This document shows positions 26,240 to 35,043 of a DNA stretch of 50,852 nucleotides, in pieces. Numbering within the stretch: position 1 is the first letter of the stretch; every line of letters starts with the position of its first letter. The position numbers and the translations under genes are program-made. The stretch is from Solirubrobacter phytolaccae (GTDB taxonomy: Bacteria; Actinomycetota; Thermoleophilia; Solirubrobacterales; Solirubrobacteraceae): the NCBI RefSeq assembly GCF_027587195.1, contig NZ_JAPDDP010000054.1, forward strand, positions 1-50,852, given 5' to 3'. The notes below the pieces were generated by a model, which was not told where the DNA came from, ran no database searches, and saw nothing but the letters and a program-made list of their open reading frames with translations.

Positions 26240-28090
26240 ATGCAGCGCAAGTTGGTCGCCTGCGTGACGGGTTTGTTCGCCCTGGCGGCGGCACCTGCCG
26301 CGCACGCGCAGTACACGGCACCCGCGCCTGATCCCGGGTTCCGATACATCTTCGACGGAACCGCGACCGGCGCGGATTCGTCGTTCGACAAGTGGGCGTT
26401 CGCCGCGGGCACGGCTGCGCAGTCGCGCCCGGCGTCCCAGGGCGGTCAGGGCCAGGCAACGCTGAACACCGCCACCGGCGCCATCGACGTCGGCGCCTCG
26501 CCGTTCGGTGCCTACTGGTACCCGGTCAAGGCCTTCGGCGACGCCACGTTCCGCATCCAGTACACGGTGCAGGACACGCCGACGTCCACGCCCAACGGCG
26601 GCGTGATGATCCGCACGCCGGAGATCCGCTACACGGGCGCCAACACCACCGAGGTGCTGGCCCAGAAGCCGACCGGCTTCAACTTCGACGTCTGCCCGGG
26701 CGCGATCCCGCTGTGCGGGCTGACGGCGCCGGCGCCGTCGACCACCTACAAGTGGCCGGGTTCGACGCCGAACCTGCCGCCGGCCTTCGAGTACACGGGC
26801 GGCTACTGCGCGCGTCAGACCGCCGCGGGCGTCTACAACGTCAACGGCCTCAACGGCCAGCCGCTGACGGTCAACGGCAACGCCAACAACCACCAGCACT
26901 GGACGCAGGTCGCGTGCGGCCACGAGGTGCAGATCAACGAGTCGCTGACCGGTGGCGGGCCGCAGCCGTCGACGGACCCGATCAAGACGGGCTCGATCTA
27001 CAACTTCCGCAACCTCAACGCCAAGCAGTCGGGTACCGCCAAGCGCCTCGTGAAGGGCGTCTGGCACGAGATGGAGATCCGCACCATCGGCCAGCAGTAC
27101 ACGGTCCTGGTCGACGGCCAGATCATCAACCAGTTCGACAACTCGATCCCGAAGACGGCCTCACGCGCGGGTGACCCGCCGACGATGGCGCGCCAGCTCG
27201 CCGCGGGCTACCTCGGCCTGCAGACGCACGGCGGCAACGACCGCATCTCCTACCGCGAGATGCAGGTCAAGGAGTTCGCCGCGGCGGACCTCCCGGTCAA
27301 CACCACGGCCCCGTCCGTGTCGGGCACCGGCTTCCAGGGCCAGGCGCTGCGCTGCAACCACGGCGCGTGGAACGCCGCCGCCGGCAGCACGCGCTGGGTC
27401 ACGTGGTACGCGGCCAACAAGATCCCGGAGAACCACCCGCGCTTCCGTGCGCCGAACCAGCTCGACTACAACAACACCACCACCCCGGCCGAGACTGAGC
27501 ACGGCACGTCCGCGCTGACGTGGCTGGACGCGCAGATCGTCGGCACCGGCGACACCTACACGCCCACCGCGGCCGAGGTCGGCAAGTCGGTCTACTGCCA
27601 GGTCAGCGTCGACAACGCGGGCGCGACCGTGTTCAAGACCGCGCTCGCGCCGGAGATCATCACGGCGACCAACGTCGACGTGCCGGTCGGCGGCTCCGTG
27701 TCGGCGACGCTCGCCCTGTCCCTCGGCGCGCCGGCCACGTTCGCCGCGTTCACCCCGGGCGTGACGAAGAACTACGACGCCGACGCCGCCGTGACCGTCA
27801 CCTCGACGGCCGGCAACGCGACCCTGTCCGTGGCCGACCCGGGCGCGAACCCGGGCCACCTCGTCAACGGCGCGTTCTCGCTCCCGCAGGCGCTGCAGGC
27901 GCGCGGTTCGGCGTCCGGCGCGTTCGCCGATCTCGGTGCGAGCCCGCTCGTCGTGCGCACCTACACCGGCCCCGTGTCCGGCGACACCACCCCGGTCACC
28001 TACCGCCAGCGCATCGCGTCCACCGACGCCCTGCGCACCGGCACCTACAGCAAGACGCTGACGCTCACGCTCGCGACAACGGAGCCGTAG
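26240..28090 (+). CDS. secreted DUF1080 (3-keto-disaccharide hydrolase-like) protein
   Basis: A 616-residue precursor with a signal peptide (1-23, AAPAAHAQ). Residues about 30-355 form a concanavalin-like DUF1080 domain: FRYIFDGTATGADSSFDKW, NGGVMIRTPEI, VKGVWHEMEIRTIGQQYTVLVDGQIINQF, NDRISYREMQVKEF. Relatives hydrolyse 3-keto-glycosides or bind glycans. An Ig-like domain follows (about 360-475, with LRCNHGAW and TYTPTAAEVGKSVYCQVSVDN). Residues 484-616 match the C-terminal module of the deacetylase at 11768. A GGAGGGGGAGAGAG ribosome-binding site sets the ATG. Shared module and operator link it to the sugar region. Confidence 0.88.
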   Translation: MQRKLVACVTGLFALAAAPAAHAQYTAPAPDPGFRYIFDGTATGADSSFDKWAFAAGTAAQSRPASQGGQGQATLNTATGAIDVGASPFGAYWYPVKAFGDATFRIQYTVQDTPTSTPNGGVMIRTPEIRYTGANTTEVLAQKPTGFNFDVCPGAIPLCGLTAPAPSTTYKWPGSTPNLPPAFEYTGGYCARQTAAGVYNVNGLNGQPLTVNGNANNHQHWTQVACGHEVQINESLTGGGPQPSTDPIKTGSIYNFRNLNAKQSGTAKRLVKGVWHEMEIRTIGQQYTVLVDGQIINQFDNSIPKTASRAGDPPTMARQLAAGYLGLQTHGGNDRISYREMQVKEFAAADLPVNTTAPSVSGTGFQGQALRCNHGAWNAAAGSTRWVTWYAANKIPENHPRFRAPNQLDYNNTTTPAETEHGTSALTWLDAQIVGTGDTYTPTAAEVGKSVYCQVSVDNAGATVFKTALAPEIITATNVDVPVGGSVSATLALSLGAPATFAAFTPGVTKNYDADAAVTVTSTAGNATLSVADPGANPGHLVNGAFSLPQALQARGSASGAFADLGASPLVVRTYTGPVSGDTTPVTYRQRIASTDALRTGTYSKTLTLTLATTEP

Positions 28091-29036
28091 CCGACGCCAG
28101 CCCGCGGGCGGCCACGGCATGGGTGGCCGCCCGCAGCTGCGTCTCCTTGAACCGCAGGACCTCGAAGCCGTCTGCCCGCCAGGCGGCTTCTTTGCGTTCG
28201 TCCTCCTTCTGCGTGCGTTCCCGGTCGTGGCCGGGGCCGTCGAGCTCGATCGCGAGTTGGAGCTCGGGCCAGTGGAAGTCGACCTCGTGGCCGGCGAGGT
28301 GCGTGTTGACCTTGGGCTCCGGCAGGTTCGCTCTGTCGAAGCCGATCAGGAAGCGCAGCTCGTCACGGCTCTTGGTCCCGGCGCTGCCACTTTCGTGGAG
28401 CGCGATGGCCTGCTCGAGCCGCTTGAGGTGACGGCGCCCGTTCGCACGAGCCATGGCTTCGCGGGTGGCCGGGATCGAGAGGCGCTTGCGCCAGTCGGCC
28501 TCGTGCAGGAGGTTGGCGAGCTCCCACTTGGTCAGCTCGTCCGTGAGGTCCACGGCCGTGCGGGCGAAGGTGGTGACGGGGATGCCTTTGAAGACGGTGA
28601 CGTCGCGAGGGTCGAGGTTGCGGCAGCGGTGGAGCCGCGCGTTCGTGCGGACGCGGCGTTCGCGAGGGACAACGACATCAATGAGGGAGACGCGGTATCT
28701 CCAAGCGCCGTAGAGCTTCGCGGCGGCGAAATACCCCAACGCGGCGCCTTCTCCGGCCTTGAACACCTCGGCGAGCCACGTCCCCTCCTCGGAGAGCGCC
28801 GTGTGCCCGACCGCGTACACCCCTCGGCCGACTCGATGCAGCCTGCCGGCCCGCACCCGCCGCACGATCGCCGCGCTGTCCAAGCCCGCCTGACTCAGCT
28901 GCGCGGTCGTCACGATCCCGTATTGCCGCGCGGCAATCCGCGCGATTTCGCCATCCGGACCGGGGGGTGGTCCACCAAACCTTCGTTTTTCGAACCTTTT
29001 ATCGACCACCCCTGGATCATCAGGGCGGACAGGCAC
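28065..29036 (-). CDS. AbiEi-like antitoxin domain plus DUF559 endonuclease-like domain
   Basis: A 323-residue protein. Residues about 28-75 are the winged-helix AbiEi_4-type domain (AARQYGIVTTAQLSQAGLDSAAIVRRVRAGRLHRVGRGVYAVG). The C-terminal 100 residues look like DUF559, a Vsr/restriction-endonuclease fold (DELRFLIG, VDFHWPELQLAIELDGPGHD, DGFEVLRF). This fusion is common in actinobacteria and usually stands alone. No AbiEii-type toxin gene adjoins it, so a type IV toxin-antitoxin function is doubtful. GTG 29036 is tentative; the first 25 codons span a 9-bp-arm inverted repeat. The 3' end overlaps the DUF1080 gene by 26 bp. Confidence 0.8.
   Translation of the reverse strand: MPVRPDDPGVVDKRFEKRRFGGPPPGPDGEIARIAARQYGIVTTAQLSQAGLDSAAIVRRVRAGRLHRVGRGVYAVGHTALSEEGTWLAEVFKAGEGAALGYFAAAKLYGAWRYRVSLIDVVVPRERRVRTNARLHRCRNLDPRDVTVFKGIPVTTFARTAVDLTDELTKWELANLLHEADWRKRLSIPATREAMARANGRRHLKRLEQAIALHESGSAGTKSRDELRFLIGFDRANLPEPKVNTHLAGHEVDFHWPELQLAIELDGPGHDRERTQKEDERKEAAWRADGFEVLRFKETQLRAATHAVAARGLASATAPLSRA
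28964..29012. promoter_or_regulatory. inverted repeat at the start of the AbiEi-like gene
   Basis: GGGGTGGTC (28964-28972) and GACCACCCC (29004-29012) are perfect 9-bp arms 31 bp apart, with a smaller TTCG/CGAA hairpin between. If the true start of the AbiEi-like gene is further downstream, this would be its control region. Confidence 0.35.
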
Positions 29037-29070
29037 GCGGATCTACACGCGTTTGTGACAAAACTGTGCC

Positions 29071-30153
29071 ATGGACGTGCTGATTGACGCCGACACGGTT
29101 CGGTCTCCCGAGCTCAGGCACGAGGTGCCCGCCGCGATTCTTGATCCGTTCCTGTACGGGGAGCGGGAGGGGAACGCGTTCGCGGCGGTCTCGGCGCTGG
29201 ATGCGGCGAACATCGCGAAGGCGCGGCCGGAGCTCCGGCAGGTCGACGTGATGAGCGAGCTCGGGTTGATGGAGCTGATCGCGGGCGGGATGGGGCGGGC
29301 GGAGGCGCTGCTCGAGGTGCGGGCTCGGGCGTGTGAGGTGTGGGGGATCACGGAGGCCGCGGTGCCGCCGACGTTCCCGCTCGCCACGGCGCGTTATCTC
29401 GAGGCGCGCGGGATCACGCTGCACGTCGACGGCGAGCGGTTCGCCGCGCGGCGGCGCCGCAAGAACGCGGCCGAGCTCGAGGGGATCAAGCGCGCCACGC
29501 GCGCGGCCGAGCACGGCCTGCGAGCCGCTCGCGAGGCACTGCGGGAAGGGCTCACGTGTGAGGAGCTGCGCACGATCGTGCGACAAGCCGTCGAGCCGCA
29601 CGCCGCGCTCGGGGAGTTCACGGTGGCGACCGGGCCGGACACCGCGACTGGGCACGGGTCCAGCAGCGGGCCGATCAGCGCCGGACAGCCGGTGATCGTC
29701 GACCTGTGGCCACAGGATCGTGCGACCGCGACGTTCAGCGACATCGCGCGCACGTTCGTGGTCCGCGAGCCGGACCCGGAGATCGCGCGCTGGCACGGGC
29801 TGGTCCAAGCGGTGCTCGAGGACGCGCTCGAGCAGGTCAGGCCGGGCATCGAGGGCAAGCAGCTCTACGCCCGCGCGTGTGATCGGTTCGAGGCCGAGGG
29901 GTTCCACACGCAGCGCAAGCCCGGCAAGCAGCTGATGGAGGGCTTCCCGACCGCGCTCGGGCATGGCGTCGGGCTCGAGGTGCACGAGGACCCGGGCCTC
30001 GGCCGCTCAGGCACGGAGCTCCTGCCCGGTGACGTCATCACGCTCGAGCCGTTCCTGTGCCGGCCCGGCTTCGGCGGCGTGCAGATCGAGGAGATCGTGC
30101 TCGTCACCGAGAACGGCGCGGAGCTGCTCAGCGACCACCCAAGGTCGCTGTGA
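29071..30153 (+). CDS. M24 family metallopeptidase (Xaa-Pro aminopeptidase-like)
   Basis: A 360-residue pita-bread peptidase. The dinuclear metal ligands are Asp211 and Asp224 (VDLWPQD and FSDIART), His298 (ALGHGVGLEVHEDP), Glu326 (TLEPFL) and Glu340 (VQIEEIV). The Asp-Asp spacing is two residues longer than in classical aminopeptidase P, a variant seen in bacterial Xaa-Pro peptidases. Residues 1-125 form a creatinase-type N-terminal domain, so it is not a methionine aminopeptidase. Cytoplasmic peptide turnover is likely. The 3' end overlaps the dehydrogenase gene by 26 bp. Confidence 0.88.
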   Translation: MDVLIDADTVRSPELRHEVPAAILDPFLYGEREGNAFAAVSALDAANIAKARPELRQVDVMSELGLMELIAGGMGRAEALLEVRARACEVWGITEAAVPPTFPLATARYLEARGITLHVDGERFAARRRRKNAAELEGIKRATRAAEHGLRAAREALREGLTCEELRTIVRQAVEPHAALGEFTVATGPDTATGHGSSSGPISAGQPVIVDLWPQDRATATFSDIARTFVVREPDPEIARWHGLVQAVLEDALEQVRPGIEGKQLYARACDRFEAEGFHTQRKPGKQLMEGFPTALGHGVGLEVHEDPGLGRSGTELLPGDVITLEPFLCRPGFGGVQIEEIVLVTENGAELLSDHPRSL

Positions 30154-31348
30154 GGATCGACGCGAGGTCGTCCGCGCCGACCTCGCGCGGCGCCACCGCG
30201 AGCAGCCGCTGCTGCGCCAAGGCGCCCTCGACCAGCTCGGGGACGTCGCTCTCGTCGTAGCCCAGCTCGCGCAACGACGGCACGCCCAGGTCGTCCATCA
30301 ACGACCGCAGCGCTTCCGGGAGCGACCCGCCGCCGAGCAGCGAAGCGGCCCGCGCATGGCGCTCCGGCGACGCCGACTCGGTGAACGCGAACGCGGCCGG
30401 CGCGGTGACGATCACCGAGAGCCCGTGCGGCACGAACGGATGCTCAGACGGGTATCCGGGCGGCGTCCACGCGTGCTTCAGGCCCGCGATCGGATACGCG
30501 CACGCGTGCGGGATGTGCACGCCCGCGCTCCCGAAGCCGACGCCCGCCATGGATGCCGCGAGCATCATCGCGCCGCGCGCCTCGAGGTCGTCAGCGTCAG
30601 CCACCGCGCGACGCAGGAACCGCCCGCCGTACTCCAACGCCTTCGCCGACCACACGTCCGCGACCGGGTTGGAGCCCTGGTACGGCGGCCGCTCACCCGG
30701 CGACGCCGGCCGATCGCGCGAGGTGTAGGGCCGCGCCGTGTACGACTCCGCCGCGTGGCACACCACGTCCAACCCGGCCGACGCGACCACTTCGGCGGGC
30801 AGCGTGGAAGCGAGCTCCGGATCGACGATCGCCTGCGACGGCCGCAGGTAGCGGTGCGAGATGCCGGTCTTCACGCGCCGCTCGGGGATGTCGAGCACGG
30901 CCACGGTCGTCGCCTCGGACCCGGTCCCGCACGTGGTCGGGATCGCGAGGTGCGGCAGCAGAGGACCGGGCACCGCGGCCCCGCCGCCGATCGGCGGGTT
31001 CACGTAGTCCATCACCGGCGCCGGGTGGCTGGCGATCAGGTTCGCCACCTTCGCGGTGTCGATCGCCGAGCCGCCGCCCAACGATACGAAGCCGTCGACC
31101 TCCGCCTCCACGGCGAAGTCGGCGGCGGCCTGCAGGGACTCCAGCGTCGGCTCGACCCGCACGCCGTCGTAGATCAGCAACTCCACATCGAGCGCCTCGA
31201 TCACCCGGTCCAGCCACGGCACGCCCGGATCGGCGATCAGCAGCGCCCGGGTCACACCCAGGCGCTGCAGCTCCCAGCCGGCGTCGTCGACCGCGCCGGG
31301 GCCGAACTTGATCGGCGTTGCTTCGAGCGTGAAGACGGACTCATGCAT
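30128..31348 (-). CDS. hydroxyacid-oxoacid transhydrogenase-like iron alcohol dehydrogenase
   Basis: A 406-residue group III iron-dependent alcohol dehydrogenase. The NAD-binding loop is GGGSAIDTAK; the metal domain includes PTTCGTGSEAT, HACAYPIAGL and HPFVPHGLSVIVTAP. The features DYVNPPIGGGAAVPGP and KTGISHRYLRPSQAIVDPEL match the ADHFE1/HOT subgroup, which couples 4-hydroxybutyrate oxidation to 2-oxoglutarate reduction, better than simple alcohol dehydrogenases. The loop RDRPASPGERPPYQGSNP is also characteristic. Activity is inferred from family. Confidence 0.87.
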   Translation of the reverse strand: MHESVFTLEATPIKFGPGAVDDAGWELQRLGVTRALLIADPGVPWLDRVIEALDVELLIYDGVRVEPTLESLQAAADFAVEAEVDGFVSLGGGSAIDTAKVANLIASHPAPVMDYVNPPIGGGAAVPGPLLPHLAIPTTCGTGSEATTVAVLDIPERRVKTGISHRYLRPSQAIVDPELASTLPAEVVASAGLDVVCHAAESYTARPYTSRDRPASPGERPPYQGSNPVADVWSAKALEYGGRFLRRAVADADDLEARGAMMLAASMAGVGFGSAGVHIPHACAYPIAGLKHAWTPPGYPSEHPFVPHGLSVIVTAPAAFAFTESASPERHARAASLLGGGSLPEALRSLMDDLGVPSLRELGYDESDVPELVEGALAQQRLLAVAPREVGADDLASILTATLGGR

Positions 31349-31367
31349 CGAGTCCGTCCATACCCGG

Positions 31368-32120
31368 CTAGCGAATGGTGAAGCTCGTGCGCACGTTGGT
31401 GCTCTTCGAGCCCTGCTTGACCGTCGCGGTCACGGTGTACTTGCCCTTCTTCATCCCGCGCGTCGCGCCGAGGTTCAGGCCGATGAGCTTGCCCGGCAGC
31501 GCGGAGATCGCGGCGGCGTTGCCCGACTTGGAAGCGGGGCCGCTGATCCGGTACGTGCCGCTGATCGGATCGAGCGAGTTGCCGAGGTTGCGCACCGGCA
31601 GGATCACGCTGCCGGAGCGGACCTGGGCCGCACCCGTGCGGAAGTTGTAGGCCTTCTTCGCCGGGTTCAGGCGCAGCTTCGAGATCAGCCGGTAGTTCGG
31701 GATGATCCCCTTGCGGCCCTTGGTGTTCGTGGGCTTGCCGAGGATGTCGACGGCCGCGTAGAGCGAGCTCTGCCGGCGCACCATGCGGAAGCTGATCGGC
31801 CGCTTGACACCCGCGCCGATGTTGAACGTGCGGGTTGTGGCTCGCACGTACCGCGTCAGGTTCGAGCGCGGATCAGCGACGACCGTGCCGTTGAGCTGCT
31901 GCTTCCAGCCCCGCACGGTGACGGTCACGCGCAGCGTCTCTTTGGTGGTGTTGTTGAGCGTGAGCGAGCCCACGGTGCCGAGCTTCGCGCGGTTCTCGAG
32001 TGAAGCCGGCGTGACCGACAGACCACCCGACTGAGCGTGCGCCGCACCCGCAGAACCAAGCACGCCAACGCAGGCGACGACCATCGGCACGGCAATACGC
32101 CGCGTCTTCACAGACAACAT
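31368..32120 (-). CDS. secreted Ig-like protein, unknown function
   Basis: A 250-residue protein with a signal peptide (about 1-30, VPMVVACVGVLGSAGAAHAQ). The mature part begins GLSVTPASLENRAKLGTVGSLTLNNTTKETLRVTVTVR, the kind of strand order seen in DUF916/bacterial Ig-like domains, and continues as repeated beta strands with many Lys/Arg and few acidic residues, ending without an anchor. ATG 32120 is preferred over GTG 32132 because GGAGGG lies 5 nt upstream of it. Probably a wall- or matrix-associated protein. Confidence 0.78.
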   Translation of the reverse strand: MLSVKTRRIAVPMVVACVGVLGSAGAAHAQSGGLSVTPASLENRAKLGTVGSLTLNNTTKETLRVTVTVRGWKQQLNGTVVADPRSNLTRYVRATTRTFNIGAGVKRPISFRMVRRQSSLYAAVDILGKPTNTKGRKGIIPNYRLISKLRLNPAKKAYNFRTGAAQVRSGSVILPVRNLGNSLDPISGTYRISGPASKSGNAAAISALPGKLIGLNLGATRGMKKGKYTVTATVKQGSKSTNVRTSFTIR

Positions 32121-32254
32121 CAGACCCTCCACAGAGATTGACCCGCGCGCTCGTCCTCATCGAAGCGCAGCCGCAGTGTCTCCCTGCTCCCTAAGCGGGT
32201 CCTGAAGGATCACGTAAGGGAACCTTCAGGTTCGCGCGAGCCTGTACGAACGGA

Positions 32255-32267
32255 TACCTTCGCGGGC
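32255..32267 (+). promoter_or_regulatory. -10-like box of the DUF1697 gene
   Basis: TACCTT (32255-32260) lies 7 nt before the GTG at 32268, and no ribosome-binding site is present. Leaderless transcription is likely. Confidence 0.5.
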
Positions 32268-32771
32268 GTGCCCCGCAACATCGCGCTCCTCCGCGGTATC
32301 AACCTCGGCGCCAAGCGCCGCGTCGCCATGGCCGATTTGCGGGCACTTCTCGAAGAGCTCGGCTACACGGACGTGCGCACGGTGCTCGCGAGCGGAAACG
32401 CGATCTTCACCGGGCGAACCTCCCGCAGCAAGCTGGAGAAGGCGCTCCAAGACCGCTTCGACATGAAGATCGACGTCGTCCTGCGCACGATGGACGAGCT
32501 GCAGGCCGTGATCGACGCCGACCCGTTCACCGACGCGGTCGACAACCCCACGCGCTACTTCGTCGTCTTCCTCGATCGCGAGCCGGACCTCGAGGCGCTC
32601 GAAGGCCAGGACTTCGCGCCCGATCGGTTCGTCGCCCGGGGCACCGAGATCTACGCGTGGTGCCCCGAAGGGATGCAGGACTCACGCCTGATGAAGGCCC
32701 TGGGCAAGCCGGGGCTCGCCGGCACCGCGACCGTGCGCAACTGGGCGACGGTCAACAAGCTGCTCGACTGA
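32268..32771 (+). CDS. DUF1697 family protein
   Basis: A 167-residue cytoplasmic protein of the DUF1697 family, recognised from the start IALLRGINLGAKRRVAMADLRALLEELGYTDVRTVLASGNAIF and the end GLAGTATVRNWATVNKLL. The family is widespread and has no assigned activity. Its final 90 bp are read on the opposite strand as the end of the HTH/Clp-N gene. The strongly conserved C-terminus here indicates that this gene's frame is the constrained one in the overlap. Confidence 0.9.
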   Translation: MPRNIALLRGINLGAKRRVAMADLRALLEELGYTDVRTVLASGNAIFTGRTSRSKLEKALQDRFDMKIDVVLRTMDELQAVIDADPFTDAVDNPTRYFVVFLDREPDLEALEGQDFAPDRFVARGTEIYAWCPEGMQDSRLMKALGKPGLAGTATVRNWATVNKLLD

Positions 32772-33317
32772 GCCGGCGCCGAAGCGGTCCAGCAGCCGCC
32801 GGGCGCCGGCGTCGGCGAGCGTCGCCTGCACGAGCTGCTCGACCCCGAGCTCGCCCGAGTTGCGGACGAGCCGCGCGTGGAGCGTCGGGTGCAGGCCGGC
32901 GGGGGCGGGCGCGTTCATCACGGGCGGGGTGAAGCTGCGGCGGGCCGCTTCGATGTCGAGCGCCAACGCGCCAGCTCGCGCGAGCGCCAGGGCGAGGTGC
33001 TCGCCGTCGATGCTGCGTGAGCCGTGCCGCGCCGCCTCCTCGCGCGCGCGTACGAGCGCGGCGCGGGCGTCATCCGACAGCCGGGGCGGCGAGGTGAGCT
33101 CGCGGTACCGGCGGTGCGCCGCCTGCCGGGAGATCCCGAGCGGCCGCGCGATCTGGGTGTACGTCTGCCCTTCCTGGAGGGCGCGCGCGACCAGGTGGCG
33201 CTCGAGGACGTCCAGCTCGCCGCGGAGCGCGGTCAAAGCCCGCAGACTGGCGGTGGGGTCCGCCGTCAACGTCTTCTCGAGCAACGCCAGCGTCTTTTGG
33301 GGGTTGTATGAGGCCAT
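32682..33317 (-). CDS. HTH protein with Clp N-terminal-like repeat
   Basis: A 211-residue protein combining a helix-turn-helix (residues about 50-74, GQTYTQIARPLGISRQAAHRRYREL) with a Clp-R/Clp-N-like helical repeat (about 80-185, DDARAALVRAREEAARHGSRSIDGEHLALALARAG). Clp-N domains normally recruit substrates or adaptors to ClpA/C; joined to a DNA-binding domain, the protein may be a regulator that senses protein quality or is a Clp target. That is inference. The last 30 residues overlap the DUF1697 gene. It is divergent from the sigma/zinc-finger fusion at 33407. Confidence 0.75.
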   Translation of the reverse strand: MASYNPQKTLALLEKTLTADPTASLRALTALRGELDVLERHLVARALQEGQTYTQIARPLGISRQAAHRRYRELTSPPRLSDDARAALVRAREEAARHGSRSIDGEHLALALARAGALALDIEAARRSFTPPVMNAPAPAGLHPTLHARLVRNSGELGVEQLVQATLADAGARRLLDRFGAGSVEQLVDRRPVAHGRGAGEPRLAQGLHQA

Positions 33318-33406
33318 TTGTCTCGTCAACGCGCGACGACGAATAAGGTCGGGTTGGAATTCGATCCCGACCTTTCGGGGCACAGGACGTTCAGGATGTG
33401 TGGGCC

Positions 33407-35032
33407 ATGACCGCCGTACCGACAACGCTGCGTCTTCGCCGCGAGAGCACCTTGCGCTCGCGGGCCGCGCGTGGGGACTCGGCGGCGTTCGCGGCGGTCT
33501 ACGAGCGCCATCACCAGGCGCTCTATCGCTACTGCCGGTCGATCCTGCGCCACGAGGAGGACGCGCAGGACGCGCTGCAGAGCACGATGACGCGCGCGTT
33601 CGCCGCGCTGCAGGACGAGCAGCGCGACTTCGAGCTGCGGCCGTGGCTGTTCCGGATCGCCCACAACGAGGCGATCTCGATCCTGCGCAAGCGGCGCTCG
33701 ACCACCGAGCTGGACGACGTCCCGATGCTGTCGGAGATCGAGGACCGCGTGAGCGAGCGCGAGGAGCTGCGGCTGCTGGCGATGGACCTCGCCGATCTGC
33801 CGGACAAGCAGCGGGCGGCGCTCGTGCTGCGCGAGCTCAACGGGCTCTCGCACGCCGAGATCGCGGTCGTGCTCGAGACCTCGGCGGCGAACGTCAAGCA
33901 GACGATCTACGAAGCCCGCAGCGCGCTCTTCAGCGCGCGGGAGGGGCGTGAGATGCCCTGCGACGACGTCCGCCGGATGCTCTCGGACGGCGACGGCCGC
34001 GTGCTGCGCGGCCGCGGCGTGCGCGCGCACCTGCGGACGTGCGCGGGCTGCCGGCGCTTCCAGGCCGACATCGACCAGCGCTCCAAGCGCCTCGCCATGC
34101 TCGCCCCGCCGCTGCCGACGGCGGGTGCCGCCGCGCTGCTCGCCCAGATCATCGGCGGCGGTGGCGCGGCGAAGCTGCTCGCGTGCGTGGCGATCGCCGG
34201 CGGCGGCGCGACCGTGGCCGCCGTCGACTTCTACAAGCCGCCGCCGCGCGCGACCGCGCAGGAGCAGCCGGACAAGCGCGAGCCGCGGCGGGAGCGTCCG
34301 GCCGCCGCGACGCCCACGCCGGTCCCCGCGCTCACCCCGGCGCCGACCGCGACGCCCGGGGCGGTGCTCGCCAGCACGAAGGAGAAACCGGCGACGCGCA
34401 AGCGCGACAAGCCGGCGAAGGAGCGCAAGCCGAAGAAGCGTCGCGACACGACGACGGCGCCCGCCGCGCAGTCGCCGGCGGCCGCGACCCCCGAGGCCGA
34501 GCGTGAGCGGCCGACGAGCACGCCCGAGCCGCGCAAGAAGGTGAAGCCCGACAAGCCGGAGAAGCCGGCCAAGGTCAAGCCGGACAAGGCCGCGGACAAG
34601 GGCACGCCGGACGCGGTCAAGCCGGAAAAGCAGGCCAAGCCCGAGAAGCAGGCCAAGCCGGAACCGCCCGGGCAGGCCAAGAAGGACGAGCAGCCGGCGG
34701 CTGGTGCCGTCCCCGCGGAGCCGCCCGGGCAGGCGAAGAAGGACGAGAAGCCGGCGAAGGACGCCAAGCCGGAGTCGCGCGGGCAGGCCAAGGCGAACGA
34801 GCGGCCGGCGAAGGAACGCCCGGTTCGCGGCGAGCGCAAGCGGCCGGACCGAGGCGGTTCGCACCGGCCCGACAAGCCACAGAAGCACCGCTCGGTCGAG
34901 CCGTCGCCGACCCCGCAGGCGACCCCGGCGCCGACCCCCGAGGCGCCGGACAAGGGCAAGCAGGACCGGTGGCGCGATCGCGATCGTGACCACGGCGGGC
35001 GCGGCCGCTGGCGCGACGACGAAGACGGGTAA
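33407..35032 (+). CDS. ECF sigma factor fused to zinc finger, membrane span and Lys/Pro-rich tail
   Basis: A 541-residue fusion. Residues 27-97 are sigma region 2 (AVYERHHQALYRYCRSIL ... PWLFRIAHNEAISILRKRR) and 125-178 region 4 (LPDKQRAALVLRELNGLSHAEIAVVLETS). An anti-sigma-type zinc finger follows: Cys185 and His208-x3-Cys212-x2-Cys215 (HLRTCAGC). A hydrophobic stretch (about 240-272) would cross the membrane and a 265-residue tail rich in Lys, Pro and Ala with repeated PPGQAKKDE would lie outside. The layout resembles membrane-tethered ECF groups with built-in anti-sigma domains. ATG 33407 (AGGA 10 nt before) is preferred to GTG 33398. Confidence 0.88.
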   Translation: MTAVPTTLRLRRESTLRSRAARGDSAAFAAVYERHHQALYRYCRSILRHEEDAQDALQSTMTRAFAALQDEQRDFELRPWLFRIAHNEAISILRKRRSTTELDDVPMLSEIEDRVSEREELRLLAMDLADLPDKQRAALVLRELNGLSHAEIAVVLETSAANVKQTIYEARSALFSAREGREMPCDDVRRMLSDGDGRVLRGRGVRAHLRTCAGCRRFQADIDQRSKRLAMLAPPLPTAGAAALLAQIIGGGGAAKLLACVAIAGGGATVAAVDFYKPPPRATAQEQPDKREPRRERPAAATPTPVPALTPAPTATPGAVLASTKEKPATRKRDKPAKERKPKKRRDTTTAPAAQSPAAATPEAERERPTSTPEPRKKVKPDKPEKPAKVKPDKAADKGTPDAVKPEKQAKPEKQAKPEPPGQAKKDEQPAAGAVPAEPPGQAKKDEKPAKDAKPESRGQAKANERPAKERPVRGERKRPDRGGSHRPDKPQKHRSVEPSPTPQATPAPTPEAPDKGKQDRWRDRDRDHGGRGRWRDDEDG

Positions 35033-35043
35033 CGTCCTGGCCC
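35030..35043 (+). promoter_or_regulatory. -10-like box of the cupin gene
   Basis: TAACGT (35030-35035) overlaps the stop of the sigma-fusion gene and lies 8 nt before the ATG at 35044. Leaderless start likely, separate from any read-through. Confidence 0.4.

Noticed and set aside
28065-29036. Type IV toxin-antitoxin system
   Set aside because: Only an AbiEi-like domain fused to DUF559 is present; no nucleotidyltransferase toxin of AbiEii type adjoins. The AadA-like protein at 23720 is 4 kb away and of another family.
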